In this document: piece by piece, positions 1 through 6,216 of the stretch
Layout: the number at the start of each line of letters is the position of its first letter
Position numbering within the stretch: position 1 is the first letter of the stretch
DNA from: Bacteroidetes bacterium UBA1947
Lineage (GTDB): Bacteria; Bacteroidota; Bacteroidia; Chitinophagales; Chitinophagaceae
Assembly: GCA_002336915.1 (NCBI GenBank)
Contig: DDET01000049.1
Location: 1 to 8,270 of the forward strand
Reading direction: 5' to 3'
DNA: 8,270 nucleotides
Made by a program: the position numbers and the translations under genes
Notes under the pieces: generated by a model
Databases searched by the model: none
The model's input: the letters and a program-made list of their open reading frames with translations, nothing else
What the model was told of the DNA's origin: nothing

Positions 1-1445
1 TTCGGCATCACGTTTATTTTCATCGTGTCCGTACCTCCGCATCCCCATAAGGTATTGTGGTAATTCACCCGCAGCAGTATCAGCCCCGGGTTCAGCGTGT
101 TTACCGCTATTACGTTGGGCTGGTCTGTCGCTACAATGGTTGCGCCTGTAGTAGTGGTTATATACCAGTTGTACTCAGTGCTTGGCCATTGCGGCAGGCT
201 GTACAGGTTTTGCTCTCCGGGGCATATGATCAGCGGCCCCGATATTTGCCCGTGCACCATCACTATCGGCACGTTTATCGTTACCGGCTCAGGGCAAGGC
301 AGGTGGCAGCTGGTATCCGGCGTAAAGGTCACCGTGCCCATGCCTGTTGCCGGGTCAGGATTGTTCCATACCACTCGTATCGTATTGCCATAAGGCGGTG
401 TGGTTACTATTGTGCCTCCCGTTACGCTCCAGCCATAGGTAAGGCAGGTAACGTCCACGCTGTATGTTGCCGTATCCTTTTCGCACACTACCGAAGGGCA
501 CACTATTTTCACCCCGGTCGAGTCGTTCACTATAACGGTCACGTGCGAGGTATCGTGGCAGCCGCACTCGTTGGTCACTACCAATTGTGCTGTGTATGTC
601 CCCGGCGTGTTGTATTGGTGTGTAACTAATACACTTGGCCCACCGGGTGTGCCGCTGGTAAACCCGTCGCCGAATATCCAGTACCAACTTATGATAGGCG
701 AGCCTGGTGAAAAGGTAGATTGATCTAAAAAGGTCACACTTGTACTGTCACATATCCGTACGGTGTCCAGGTTTTGCTGCGTCTTTATATGCGAGTGCGG
801 TTTCTCTACTATCTCTATACATACTCGTTCTATAGTTGTGCAGCCCCAGGGGGTTGTTGCCGTTACACTTACCACGCCGTAGCCTACAGGGCCCCAGTCT
901 ACTACTATACTGGTGCCGGTATTAGTTATTACGGTTCCGCCGGTTACATCCCATGTAAAGGTGCAGCTGGCCAGGTTGCCGTTCACCGTGTAGGTAACGC
1001 GGCTGTCTTCGCAGTATTTGTAGCACAGGTCATGGTCGGTTAGTGCAGTGCCGGGCGGTATATAGGCCATACATGCGGCCACACTGTCGCTGGTTATATA
1101 GATGCTGGGTGGTTGTATAACCGTTACCGCCAGCGTACTCACATCTATAATGCCACCGGTGTTTGGGTCTACACGGGTTAGCGTTACCGTTGCAGCGCCA
1201 CTGTTCACCCACATCACGGCGGAGGTCGAGCGTAGGGGCACCAGTGTATTCACTACGCCTGTCACGGTACCCCCCGCAGTTACGGTCCAGTTATAGATCA
1301 TTGTGGGGTCATAGGTAGCCCAGTAAGTTTCGGTATTCCCCTGGCATACGGTTGTGGGCCCGTTGATTGTGATCCCTCTTGCCAGTGGGCTCAGGCAGAG
1401 CATCAGGGCTGTGCTTAGCAGCCAATAGAGCGTTCGTAGTCTCAT
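1..1445 (-). CDS. Secreted PKD-repeat surface protein, N-terminal part (runs off left edge)
   Basis: The frame is open from an ATG at 1445-1443 to the left edge: 481 codons plus two bases, with no stop. The first ~24 residues look like a Sec signal peptide (MRLRTLYWLLSTALMLCL, basic then hydrophobic, with possible cleavage after SPLA or ARG). A canonical-looking PKD domain follows at about residues 231-306, with IFGDG at 257-261, a PGTY turn at 281-284 and VTNECGC at 290-296. Around it are PKD-like/Ig-like units sharing a 'W-x-V-T-x-G-G-T' strand: residues 52-61, 164-172, 337-347 and, more diverged, 425-438. About 20 cysteines are visible, often at unit starts (VCQG, VCPS, ICPG), which suggests disulfides in an exported protein. 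In Bacteroidota such proteins are usually large adhesins or gliding/T9SS substrates with a C-terminal sorting domain; that end lies outside the window, so the sorting route is inference. A near-match to the -7 box (TATTGTTG, minus strand, 1495-1488) lies about 43 bases upstream of the start. Specific function unknown. Confidence 0.85.
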   Translation of the reverse strand, partial: MRLRTLYWLLSTALMLCLSPLARGITINGPTTVCQGNTETYWATYDPTMIYNWTVTAGGTVTGVVNTLVPLRSTSAVMWVNSGAATVTLTRVDPNTGGIIDVSTLAVTVIQPPSIYITSDSVAACMAYIPPGTALTDHDLCYKYCEDSRVTYTVNGNLASCTFTWDVTGGTVITNTGTSIVVDWGPVGYGVVSVTATTPWGCTTIERVCIEIVEKPHSHIKTQQNLDTVRICDSTSVTFLDQSTFSPGSPIISWYWIFGDGFTSGTPGGPSVLVTHQYNTPGTYTAQLVVTNECGCHDTSHVTVIVNDSTGVKIVCPSVVCEKDTATYSVDVTCLTYGWSVTGGTIVTTPPYGNTIRVVWNNPDPATGMGTVTFTPDTSCHLPCPEPVTINVPIVMVHGQISGPLIICPGEQNLYSLPQWPSTEYNWYITTTTGATIVATDQPNVIAVNTLNPGLILLRVNYHNTLWGCGGTDTMKINVMP

Positions 1446-1843
1446 GTGCTTGTATTTTTAGGTTAAGAAATACTAGTGATAGGTTAGCAACAATACACAA
1501 GGCGGTCTCTGCTATTTTCTTTTGTAGCTAACGGATTACCGTTACGTAAAAAAGATTTTAGCTCTGAAAGCAGAATTAAAATATAGGGTTCCTTAAGATT
1601 GATTGAAAAGATCCTGTCTGCTCGAAATGATAATAGTGATACGTGGCTATAGTTAAAATCCACAACAATAATATAGTAAAAAATTCGTGTAAAAAACCGT
1701 TTTTTAACGGTTGACTTTGTCGAATATTTTTTGCATTTATACACAATGCCTCACACAGGAACTCACATAAACAATTTCAATTTTATGTCATTTTATCCAC
1801 AAAATTTGGAGCACCCCCTCCCCATTTCGTAACTTGCTTTGTT

Positions 1844-1867
1844 GCCAATAATTTTTAAATTATTGGC
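1844..1867. repeat. Perfect 24-nt palindrome (11-bp arms, 2-nt centre)
   Basis: The left arm GCCAATAATTT and the right arm AAATTATTGGC are exact reverse complements separated by TT. The arms are AT-rich apart from the GCC/GGC ends, and no T-tract follows on either strand, so it is a poor intrinsic terminator. A dyad of this length could be a binding site for a dimeric DNA-binding protein or a cruciform-prone element. It lies about 400 bp upstream of the PKD-repeat gene start and about 435 bp downstream of the asnB stop. Its function is not shown by the sequence. Confidence 0.6.
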
Positions 1868-1966
1868 ATAAGTTCTTTGAAGGACTGTAATGAATCTCGC
1901 CATATTTGGTAGGATAATGTGAGAGAAATGCCTAACCATTTTGCTCGACGGGATAACATTATGAAA

Positions 1967-2137
1967 AATAATTATTTCCCTTTTTCAGGCAATTAGGTAA
2001 TAAGGGGAAATAACGAGAAATAATTATTCCCACGCATATGGCAACACCAGCAAGCCTTTCCGCCGATTGTCATAGGAAAAGAGGAAATAATGATTTCCTA
2101 CCGGCAAAAGAGAAATAACTGAAATTCATAATTTCCG
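1967..2137. repeat. Cluster of GRGAAATAA elements in direct and inverted orientation
   Basis: Copies seen by eye are TTATTTCCC (1972-1980, inverted), GGGAAATAA (2005-2013), GAGAAATAA followed by TTATTCCC (2015-2031), GAGGAAATAATGATTTCC (2081-2098, itself a dyad with GGAAAT/ATTTCC arms), GAGAAATAA (2110-2118) and AATTTCC (2131-2137, inverted half). The copies at 1972-1980 and 2005-2013 form a perfect 9-bp inverted repeat with a 24-nt loop. Spacing is irregular, so this is neither a CRISPR array nor a simple tandem repeat. Possible readings are multiple operator sites, or decayed copies of a small palindromic interspersed repeat. Confidence 0.5.
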
Positions 2138-2302
2138 GTTCGGAAGTAAACTGGCAAAAACCGGAAGCAAATCGGAAGTGCTATCCACATCAGCTAACCT
2201 TTATAAAACATTGACAACAAAAATGTTGAATAAAAAATTGTGGATATCCCCCTTCCGGTTTTAAAAAATTGCAGAGATCGGAAATGCTCAGCAACTAGGT
2301 CT

Positions 2303-4213
2303 CTAGGCATAATACTTCTTCCACCAATACTGGAACACAATAAGCGCCCAGATGGTGGCATGCGTATCTTCGGGGTTGTTGCTGTGGAGCTTGCGCTTGA
2401 GGGCTTCGGTTACGTTCACGTTGAAGATGCCTTGCTCCTGCACAAATTTTTTGCTGAGGAGGTCTTCGTCTATCAATCCCCAAAGCTCTTTGCGGAACCA
2501 ACCGAGTAATGGTATCTCGAAGCCGTGTTTGGGGCGGTTGTATATCTCGGCGGGCAGCATGGAGCGGAATGCATCCTGTACAATTCTTTTTTTCATCTTG
2601 CCGTCCACCTTGTAGGCTTCGGGGATGGAGAAGGCAAAATCGACCACTTTATGATCGAGGAAGGGGCTGCGTACCTCCAGGCTGTTGGCCATGCTCATGA
2701 GGTCGACCTTTACGAGCATGTCGCTGAGGAGGACGAGGTTCATGTCGGTAAGGAGGACTTCGTTGATGTCGCCGTACTGCAGTGTGGCTAATAGCGCCTG
2801 CCTTTCGCGCTCTATGAGCTTGAGGTCCACATCGCGCTGCAGGTCTTTGCTGATGAGGGCAGATGCCTCATGGGGTTTTATAAAAGTGGCCCAGCGCCAG
2901 TACCTGTCCTGCACGGTAAGGTTAGCGCCTTCGGCAAAACGGTGGAGCTGGCGGAAGAGGTTGGAGAACTTTCCGTTGCGGCTGCGGGGCATTGCGTTCC
3001 ATATGGGCAGGCCTGCGCGTACCAGGTTGTTGGCAAAGGAGTGCTGGCGAATTTTCCATTCGGCACCGTGCTTGTTGTAACCTGCAAACACTTCATCGCC
3101 ACCATCACCACTGAGGGCTACGGTAACATGCTTGCGGGTCTGCATACAGAGTATGTACTCGGGTATGGCCGATGAATCGGCAAAGGGTTCGTCTATATAG
3201 TCGAGCACATCGTAAACATGCTCAAGGAAGTCATTGTTGGTGAGGGAGAAAACGGTGTGATCGGTATTGTATTTTTTGGCTACTGCTTTAGCATATTTTG
3301 TTTCGTCGAAGAAGGCATTGTCTTTATAGCCTACGGAAAAGGTATTGAGCTTAGCGGTATGCCTGCTGGCCAGTGCGACGATAACGGAGGAGTCGATGCC
3401 GCCACTCAGGAATGCACCGAGGGGTACATCGGATATCATGCGCTCCTGCACGGCTGTGTCCATGCGGGTGATGAGCTCGGCCTGGGCCTGCTCGTAGGTG
3501 TATTTGTTGTAGCCTTCTTTGTTTACTTTCAGCTCGTAGTAGGGGGCATAGTCCTGCATGCCGTCCTTATCGTAGATCATGTAGTGGGCGGGGCGCAGTT
3601 TGGCCACACCTTTCAGCATGCTCTGGGGCTGGGGAATATAGTTGAGCTGGAAGTATTGGTGTACTACGGAATAATCGAGCTCTTTGGGTATGCCCCATTC
3701 CAGCAGGGATTTCATCTCCGAAGAGAAGGCGAGGTAATCGCGGCCCATATAGTAGAGCAGAGGTTTCTTGCCATAGCGGTCGCGGGCTAGAATCATCTTG
3801 CCGGTCTCCTTATCGTAGAAGGAAAAAGCAAAGAAACCATCGAGCCAGCTGAGACAAGCAGGGCCATGCTCTATAAGCAAGTAAAGGAGTACTTCGGTAT
3901 CGGAACTGGTCTTGGGGCCGCCTATGCGCTGCCAAACGGCTTGCAGGTGCTGTTGGGCGAGCGCCTGGAAATTGAAGATCTCGCCGTTGAAAATGATCAC
4001 ATAGCGACCAGAGGCATCGGTCATGGGCTGATCGGCACCATGAGAGGTATCTATAATGGACAAACGACGGTGCCCGAGGGCTATTTTGCCATCGGTAAAG
4101 GTGTTCCCGGCATCAGGCCCGCGCTTAAAAAGTTTTTGGCTTGATTGTGTTACTTTTGTTAAGTTGGCCGCAGCATTAGTGCTTAAGGCGTAGTAGCCGG
4201 TTATACCACACAT
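2303..4213 (-). CDS. asnB: Asparagine synthetase, glutamine-hydrolysing (AsnB family)
   Basis: The enzyme amidates aspartate to asparagine using ATP and glutamine in the cytoplasm. The start at 4213 is fixed by the catalytic Cys2 in MCGITGYY, since the processed N-terminal cysteine is the glutaminase nucleophile. The class-II amidotransferase domain covers about residues 1-200, with RGPD (31-34), GHRRLSIID (47-55), FNGEIFNF (75-82) and SSD with D105 for glutamine binding. The synthetase domain follows, with the ATP-pyrophosphatase P-loop SGGIDSS (270-276), DEPFADSSAIP (341-351), SGDGGDEVFAGY (368-379) and LEVRSPFLDH (512-521). All key residues appear intact. At 636 residues it is longer than E. 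coli AsnB (about 554) and resembles the longer AsnB-like enzymes common in Bacteroidota and in surface-polysaccharide loci. It is divergent from a membrane-protein gene 55 bp away, which allows a glycan-related amidation role, but asparagine synthesis is the default call. No convincing terminator follows its TAG stop. Confidence 0.93.
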   Translation of the reverse strand: MCGITGYYALSTNAAANLTKVTQSSQKLFKRGPDAGNTFTDGKIALGHRRLSIIDTSHGADQPMTDASGRYVIIFNGEIFNFQALAQQHLQAVWQRIGGPKTSSDTEVLLYLLIEHGPACLSWLDGFFAFSFYDKETGKMILARDRYGKKPLLYYMGRDYLAFSSEMKSLLEWGIPKELDYSVVHQYFQLNYIPQPQSMLKGVAKLRPAHYMIYDKDGMQDYAPYYELKVNKEGYNKYTYEQAQAELITRMDTAVQERMISDVPLGAFLSGGIDSSVIVALASRHTAKLNTFSVGYKDNAFFDETKYAKAVAKKYNTDHTVFSLTNNDFLEHVYDVLDYIDEPFADSSAIPEYILCMQTRKHVTVALSGDGGDEVFAGYNKHGAEWKIRQHSFANNLVRAGLPIWNAMPRSRNGKFSNLFRQLHRFAEGANLTVQDRYWRWATFIKPHEASALISKDLQRDVDLKLIERERQALLATLQYGDINEVLLTDMNLVLLSDMLVKVDLMSMANSLEVRSPFLDHKVVDFAFSIPEAYKVDGKMKKRIVQDAFRSMLPAEIYNRPKHGFEIPLLGWFRKELWGLIDEDLLSKKFVQEQGIFNVNVTEALKRKLHSNNPEDTHATIWALIVFQYWWKKYYA

Positions 4214-4268
4214 GGATCAAAGAAATGGAAATAATGAATCAGCATTTAGCGCTGTAAATGTAAAGTAA

Positions 4269-5627
4269 ATGGAATTTATAACGATACTTGATTATTTACT
4301 GCTTCCATTTTATTTAGTGATCATTTACATGATAGCCAATAATTTCAGGAATAAGCGCTATCCACCCGGTCATGCATGGCGGCCCTACTTTATGCCGGCA
4401 CTCACGGCCAAGATAATAGGAGCGATATTAATAGGGATGATATATCAGTATTACTATGGCGGCGGCGGTGATACATCATTGTACTTTTACCATGCACAGG
4501 TACTGAATAGTGCGCTTGACGAGTCGGTTGGGAAGTGGTTCGACCTGCTGTTCCATATACCCAATTGGTATGACGGCGAATACAGCAAGTATATAGCGGT
4601 AGATAAGCTGTTCTGGTATGATTCGCCCTCGGAATATATTATAGGGCAAATAGCGGCGGTTATAGGCCTTGTGACCTTCACTACGTACCTGCCCACCTCT
4701 ATATTCTTTGCGGTGCTATCGTTCACAGGTATGTGGGCCATGTTCCGGACCTTTGCTACGCTGTACCGGAACTATACAAAATATGTAGCCTGGTGTATCC
4801 TGTTCATACCCAGTACCATTATGTGGGGCTCGGGCATCTTTAAGGATACGATCTGTATGTTTGGCCTGGGCTGGATGGTGAACGGGGCGTTCAGAATACT
4901 CATCAACAGGGACCGAAGCCCGCAGGTGATCATACTAACCATACTGAGCTTCTACCTGATAGCTAAGATCAAGATATACATATTGCTTGCCTTTTTGCCT
5001 GCGCTGGCGCTTTGGATACTGTTCAGCTATTCGCACCGCATCGGTAGTTATGTAGGCAGGCTGATGCTGAAAGTGATGGTAATAGGTGCGGCGCTTGGCG
5101 GCTTTGTTTATTTCTCGCAATATTTTGCAAAGGAGCTGGGTAAATATTCGCTGGAAAATGTGGCGAAGACCTCTGTTATAACGAGCACGTATATCAGGGG
5201 CTCATCGGGCGACGGAGGATCGGCCTATACACTTGCGGGCGGTGATGATGTATCACTTGGAGGAATGGCAAAGAAGTTCCTGCCCGCTGTTAATGTGACG
5301 CTGTTCCGCCCATATATATGGGAGACGAGAAAGGTGATGCAATTACTGAACGCAGTTGAGGCCATGCTCTTTATGTGGGTGACGATAAAAATACTCATCA
5401 CGGTGGGGCCCCGCAGGGCATGGAGGACAATCGTAGGCGACCCTACCATACAATTCTGCCTCATTTTTACGATCATCTTTGCTTTTGCGGTAGGTCTGTC
5501 ATCGGGCAACTTTGGTGCCCTGTCGCGATACCGTATACCTTGTTTGCCCTTCTATGGGCTGGCGCTGGTGCTTATCTATTATAAGAACAAACCGCTGGAG
5601 AAGAATATATTGTCGTTCAGGCTGTAG
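4269..5627 (+). CDS. Polytopic membrane protein of unknown family (possible glycan polymerase or GT-C-like enzyme)
   Basis: A 452-residue integral membrane protein. Hydrophobic segments lie near residues 5-23, 44-62, 124-139, 141-160, 172-187, 194-211, 219-232, 236-253, 265-284, 363-379, 395-411 and 424-438, giving about 11-12 membrane spans. Two long polar loops stand out. The first, about residues 63-122, opens with YYYGGGGDTSLYFYHA, an acidic GDT motif directly after a membrane span. The second, about 285-362, contains a glycine-rich stretch (311-332). Other conspicuous spots are WGSGIFKDT (186-194) and GNFGALSRYRIP (413-424) just before the last span. An acidic motif after an early membrane helix and a conserved-looking arginine motif before the last one recall GT-C glycosyltransferases and O-antigen polymerase-like proteins, but I cannot assign a family. 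It is divergent from asnB and convergent with the toxin gene, with only 12 bp between the two stop codons. ATG at 4269 is the first good start; no clear promoter box was seen in the 55-bp gap. Confidence 0.85.
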   Translation: MEFITILDYLLLPFYLVIIYMIANNFRNKRYPPGHAWRPYFMPALTAKIIGAILIGMIYQYYYGGGGDTSLYFYHAQVLNSALDESVGKWFDLLFHIPNWYDGEYSKYIAVDKLFWYDSPSEYIIGQIAAVIGLVTFTTYLPTSIFFAVLSFTGMWAMFRTFATLYRNYTKYVAWCILFIPSTIMWGSGIFKDTICMFGLGWMVNGAFRILINRDRSPQVIILTILSFYLIAKIKIYILLAFLPALALWILFSYSHRIGSYVGRLMLKVMVIGAALGGFVYFSQYFAKELGKYSLENVAKTSVITSTYIRGSSGDGGSAYTLAGGDDVSLGGMAKKFLPAVNVTLFRPYIWETRKVMQLLNAVEAMLFMWVTIKILITVGPRRAWRTIVGDPTIQFCLIFTIIFAFAVGLSSGNFGALSRYRIPCLPFYGLALVLIYYKNKPLEKNILSFRL

Positions 5628-5639
5628 AGATCGCTATAC

Positions 5640-5900
5640 CTAATAATGAAAGCGGCATGAGACAATAAGAATCGTGGTATCAAGCACTTCGTATACCAGC
5701 CTGTGCTCCTGGTTGATGCGTCGTGACCATTTCCCTTTGAGGTCATGCTTAAGTGGTTCCGGTTTGCCCGTTCCGGTAAATGGAGTAGATGCAATTTCCG
5801 TGATAAGTGAAATGATCTTTGACAATACTTTCGGGTCGGAATTTTTCCATTCTTCGAGATCGTGAAGAGCGGACGGGCTGAATGTAACCGTCTTCCTTAT
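5640..5900 (-). CDS. yoeB: YoeB-type mRNA interferase toxin, apparent ATA start
   Basis: The frame encodes an 86-residue protein that matches the YoeB family over its whole length (E. coli YoeB has 84 residues). YoeB is a RelE-fold ribosome-dependent endoribonuclease that cuts mRNA in the A site. The signature is intact: TPFTGTGKPEPLKH (39-52), WSRRINQEHRLVY (58-70) and the terminal CRFHY. The residues corresponding to E. coli Glu46, Arg65, His83 and Tyr84 are Glu48, Arg67, His85 and Tyr86, so the protein should be active if made. There is no ATG, GTG or TTG at the expected N-terminus. After the in-frame TAA at 5906-5904 come CAA, then ATA (5900-5898), then RKTVTFSPSALHDL, which aligns with the normal YoeB start. 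The next possible start, TTG at 5825-5823, would remove the first strand and most of helix 1. ATA overlaps the antitoxin stop (ATAA), and AGGAAA lies 10 nt upstream. The toxin could therefore be translated weakly by coupling, or be silenced. Confidence 0.85.
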   Translation of the reverse strand: MRKTVTFSPSALHDLEEWKNSDPKVLSKIISLITEIASTPFTGTGKPEPLKHDLKGKWSRRINQEHRLVYEVLDTTILIVSCRFHY

Positions 5901-6136
5901 TTGTTATACTTTTCCTGTAATTCCTGTACAGTAAATATAGTACCCTTCCCTTCCTCTAACTTTTGAATAGATTCAGCCAAGTGTTTTTTATTGGCTTCGG
6001 AAGATAGTAAGTAGTCTGTCTCGTCCATTACTTCGGAAACAGTAATTTCTATAGTCTTATCCTTAAATGCAGCTTTGATGGAATTTAGCAATTCCATCGA
6101 TAATTCGTTTACGTTTAAATGATAAGTGGTTATCAT
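5897..6136 (-). CDS. Antitoxin partner of YoeB, with YefM-like C-terminal half
   Basis: A 79-residue acidic protein encoded directly upstream of, and overlapping by 4 nt, the YoeB gene: the usual antitoxin-first order. Residues 39-65 (beginning ETDYLLSSEANKKHL and ending LEEGKG) closely resemble the toxin-binding segment of E. coli YefM (recalled as ETAYLLRSPANARRL ... LKSGKG), so it should neutralise the YoeB next door. The first 38 residues are about ten shorter than the corresponding YefM part and do not show the Phd/YefM pattern; they read as a strand, a helix (ELSMELLNSIKAAF) and a strand (KTIEITVSEV). Hand-counted GC is about 33%, well below the neighbouring genes, which fits horizontal acquisition. 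The ATG at 6136 is preceded at 6-13 nt by an exact TAACTTTG box, implying a very short or absent leader. Antitoxin identity is strong from position and C-terminus; the N-terminal family is unassigned. Confidence 0.82.
   Translation of the reverse strand: MITTYHLNVNELSMELLNSIKAAFKDKTIEITVSEVMDETDYLLSSEANKKHLAESIQKLEEGKGTIFTVQELQEKYNK
6119..6136. promoter_or_regulatory. Inverted repeat over the antitoxin start, candidate autoregulatory operator
   Basis: ATGATAA (6119-6125) and TTATCAT (6130-6136) are perfect reverse complements separated by GTGG. The right arm contains the antitoxin start codon, and the dyad lies just downstream of the -7 box, over the likely transcription start. Type II toxin-antitoxin operons are commonly repressed by the antitoxin-toxin complex at palindromes in this position. 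The sequence shows the dyad; its role as operator is inferred. Confidence 0.45.
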
Positions 6137-6140
6137 AATG

Positions 6141-6148
6141 CAAAGTTA
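6141..6148 (-). promoter_or_regulatory. Bacteroidota-type -7 promoter box for the toxin-antitoxin operon
   Basis: On the minus strand the sequence reads TAACTTTG, an exact match to the Bacteroidota -7 consensus TAnnTTTG. The antitoxin ATG begins five bases after it, so transcription would start at or very near the start codon and give a leaderless or nearly leaderless mRNA. The -33 region falls in the T-rich tail of the upstream terminator; only an approximate TTTG equivalent (CTTTT) is present there. Confidence 0.55.
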
Positions 6149-6163
6149 TGGTAAATAGTAAAA

Positions 6164-6197
6164 AGAAAAGCACCCCGTTTTAGCGGGGTGCTTTTCT
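6164..6197 (-). terminator. Intrinsic terminator of secA
   Basis: A perfect 14-bp stem: on the plus strand AGAAAAGCACCCCG (6164-6177), loop TTTTAG, then CGGGGTGCTTTTCT (6184-6197). Read on the minus strand it follows the secA stop by 19 bases, and the stem runs directly into a T-rich tail (TCTTTTTACT), as expected for a Rho-independent terminator. It insulates the toxin-antitoxin promoter from secA read-through. On the plus strand the following sequence is less T-rich, so termination in that direction would be weaker. Confidence 0.88.
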
Positions 6198-6216
6198 GAT
6201 GTGTTTTCTTTATTTA

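Larger units (their letters stand above)
1446..2302. other. AT-rich intergenic region without a convincing gene
   Basis: This stretch of about 860 bp separates the PKD-repeat gene from the 3' end of asnB. It is visibly richer in A and T than the flanking genes. The only open frame of any length (1484-1744, minus) is lysine/phenylalanine-rich low-complexity sequence with no recognisable domain, and I do not accept it as a gene. What the region does hold is a perfect 24-nt palindrome (1844-1867), a cluster of GRGAAATAA elements in both orientations (1967-2137), several CGGAAG/CTTCCG motifs (2133-2282) and a small CAACA-TTTT-TGTTG hairpin on the minus strand (2215-2228). It must contain the 3' untranslated region of asnB and the promoter of the PKD-repeat gene, because both are transcribed leftwards. 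No tRNA, rRNA or known riboswitch was recognised. Confidence 0.6.

Noticed and set aside
57..629. 190-codon open frame on the plus strand
   Set aside because: It is antisense to the PKD-repeat frame, which carries a signal peptide and a PKD domain; the Tyr/Arg-rich product looks like a frame shadow.
1484..1744. 86-codon open frame on the minus strand
   Set aside because: Its product is rich in Lys, Phe, Ile and Ser with no recognisable domain, lies in AT-rich gene-free DNA, and overlaps the probable promoter of the PKD-repeat gene.
1967..2137. Possible CRISPR array
   Set aside because: The repeated elements are only about 9 bp, occur in both orientations and have irregular spacing; no cas gene is present.
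2211..2236. TTGACA followed by an AT-rich stretch, like a sigma-70 promoter
   Set aside because: The -35/-10 pattern is not the Bacteroidota consensus, the spacing to a -10 is poor, and it would only drive antisense transcription into asnB.
3218..3790. 190-codon open frame on the plus strand
   Set aside because: It lies antisense inside asnB, whose conserved motifs are intact on the other strand; the product has no recognisable features.
4217..4224. TTTCTTTG on the minus strand as a -7 box for asnB
   Set aside because: It ends only three bases before the ATG, so transcription would begin at or inside the coding sequence and could lose the essential Met-Cys start; it also mismatches the consensus.
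5640..5825. Toxin starting at the TTG at 5825
   Set aside because: This start would delete the first 25 residues of the YoeB fold, which are present and well matched upstream in the same frame.
5674..5865. 63-codon open frame on the plus strand
   Set aside because: It is antisense to the YoeB gene, and its product shows no recognisable features.
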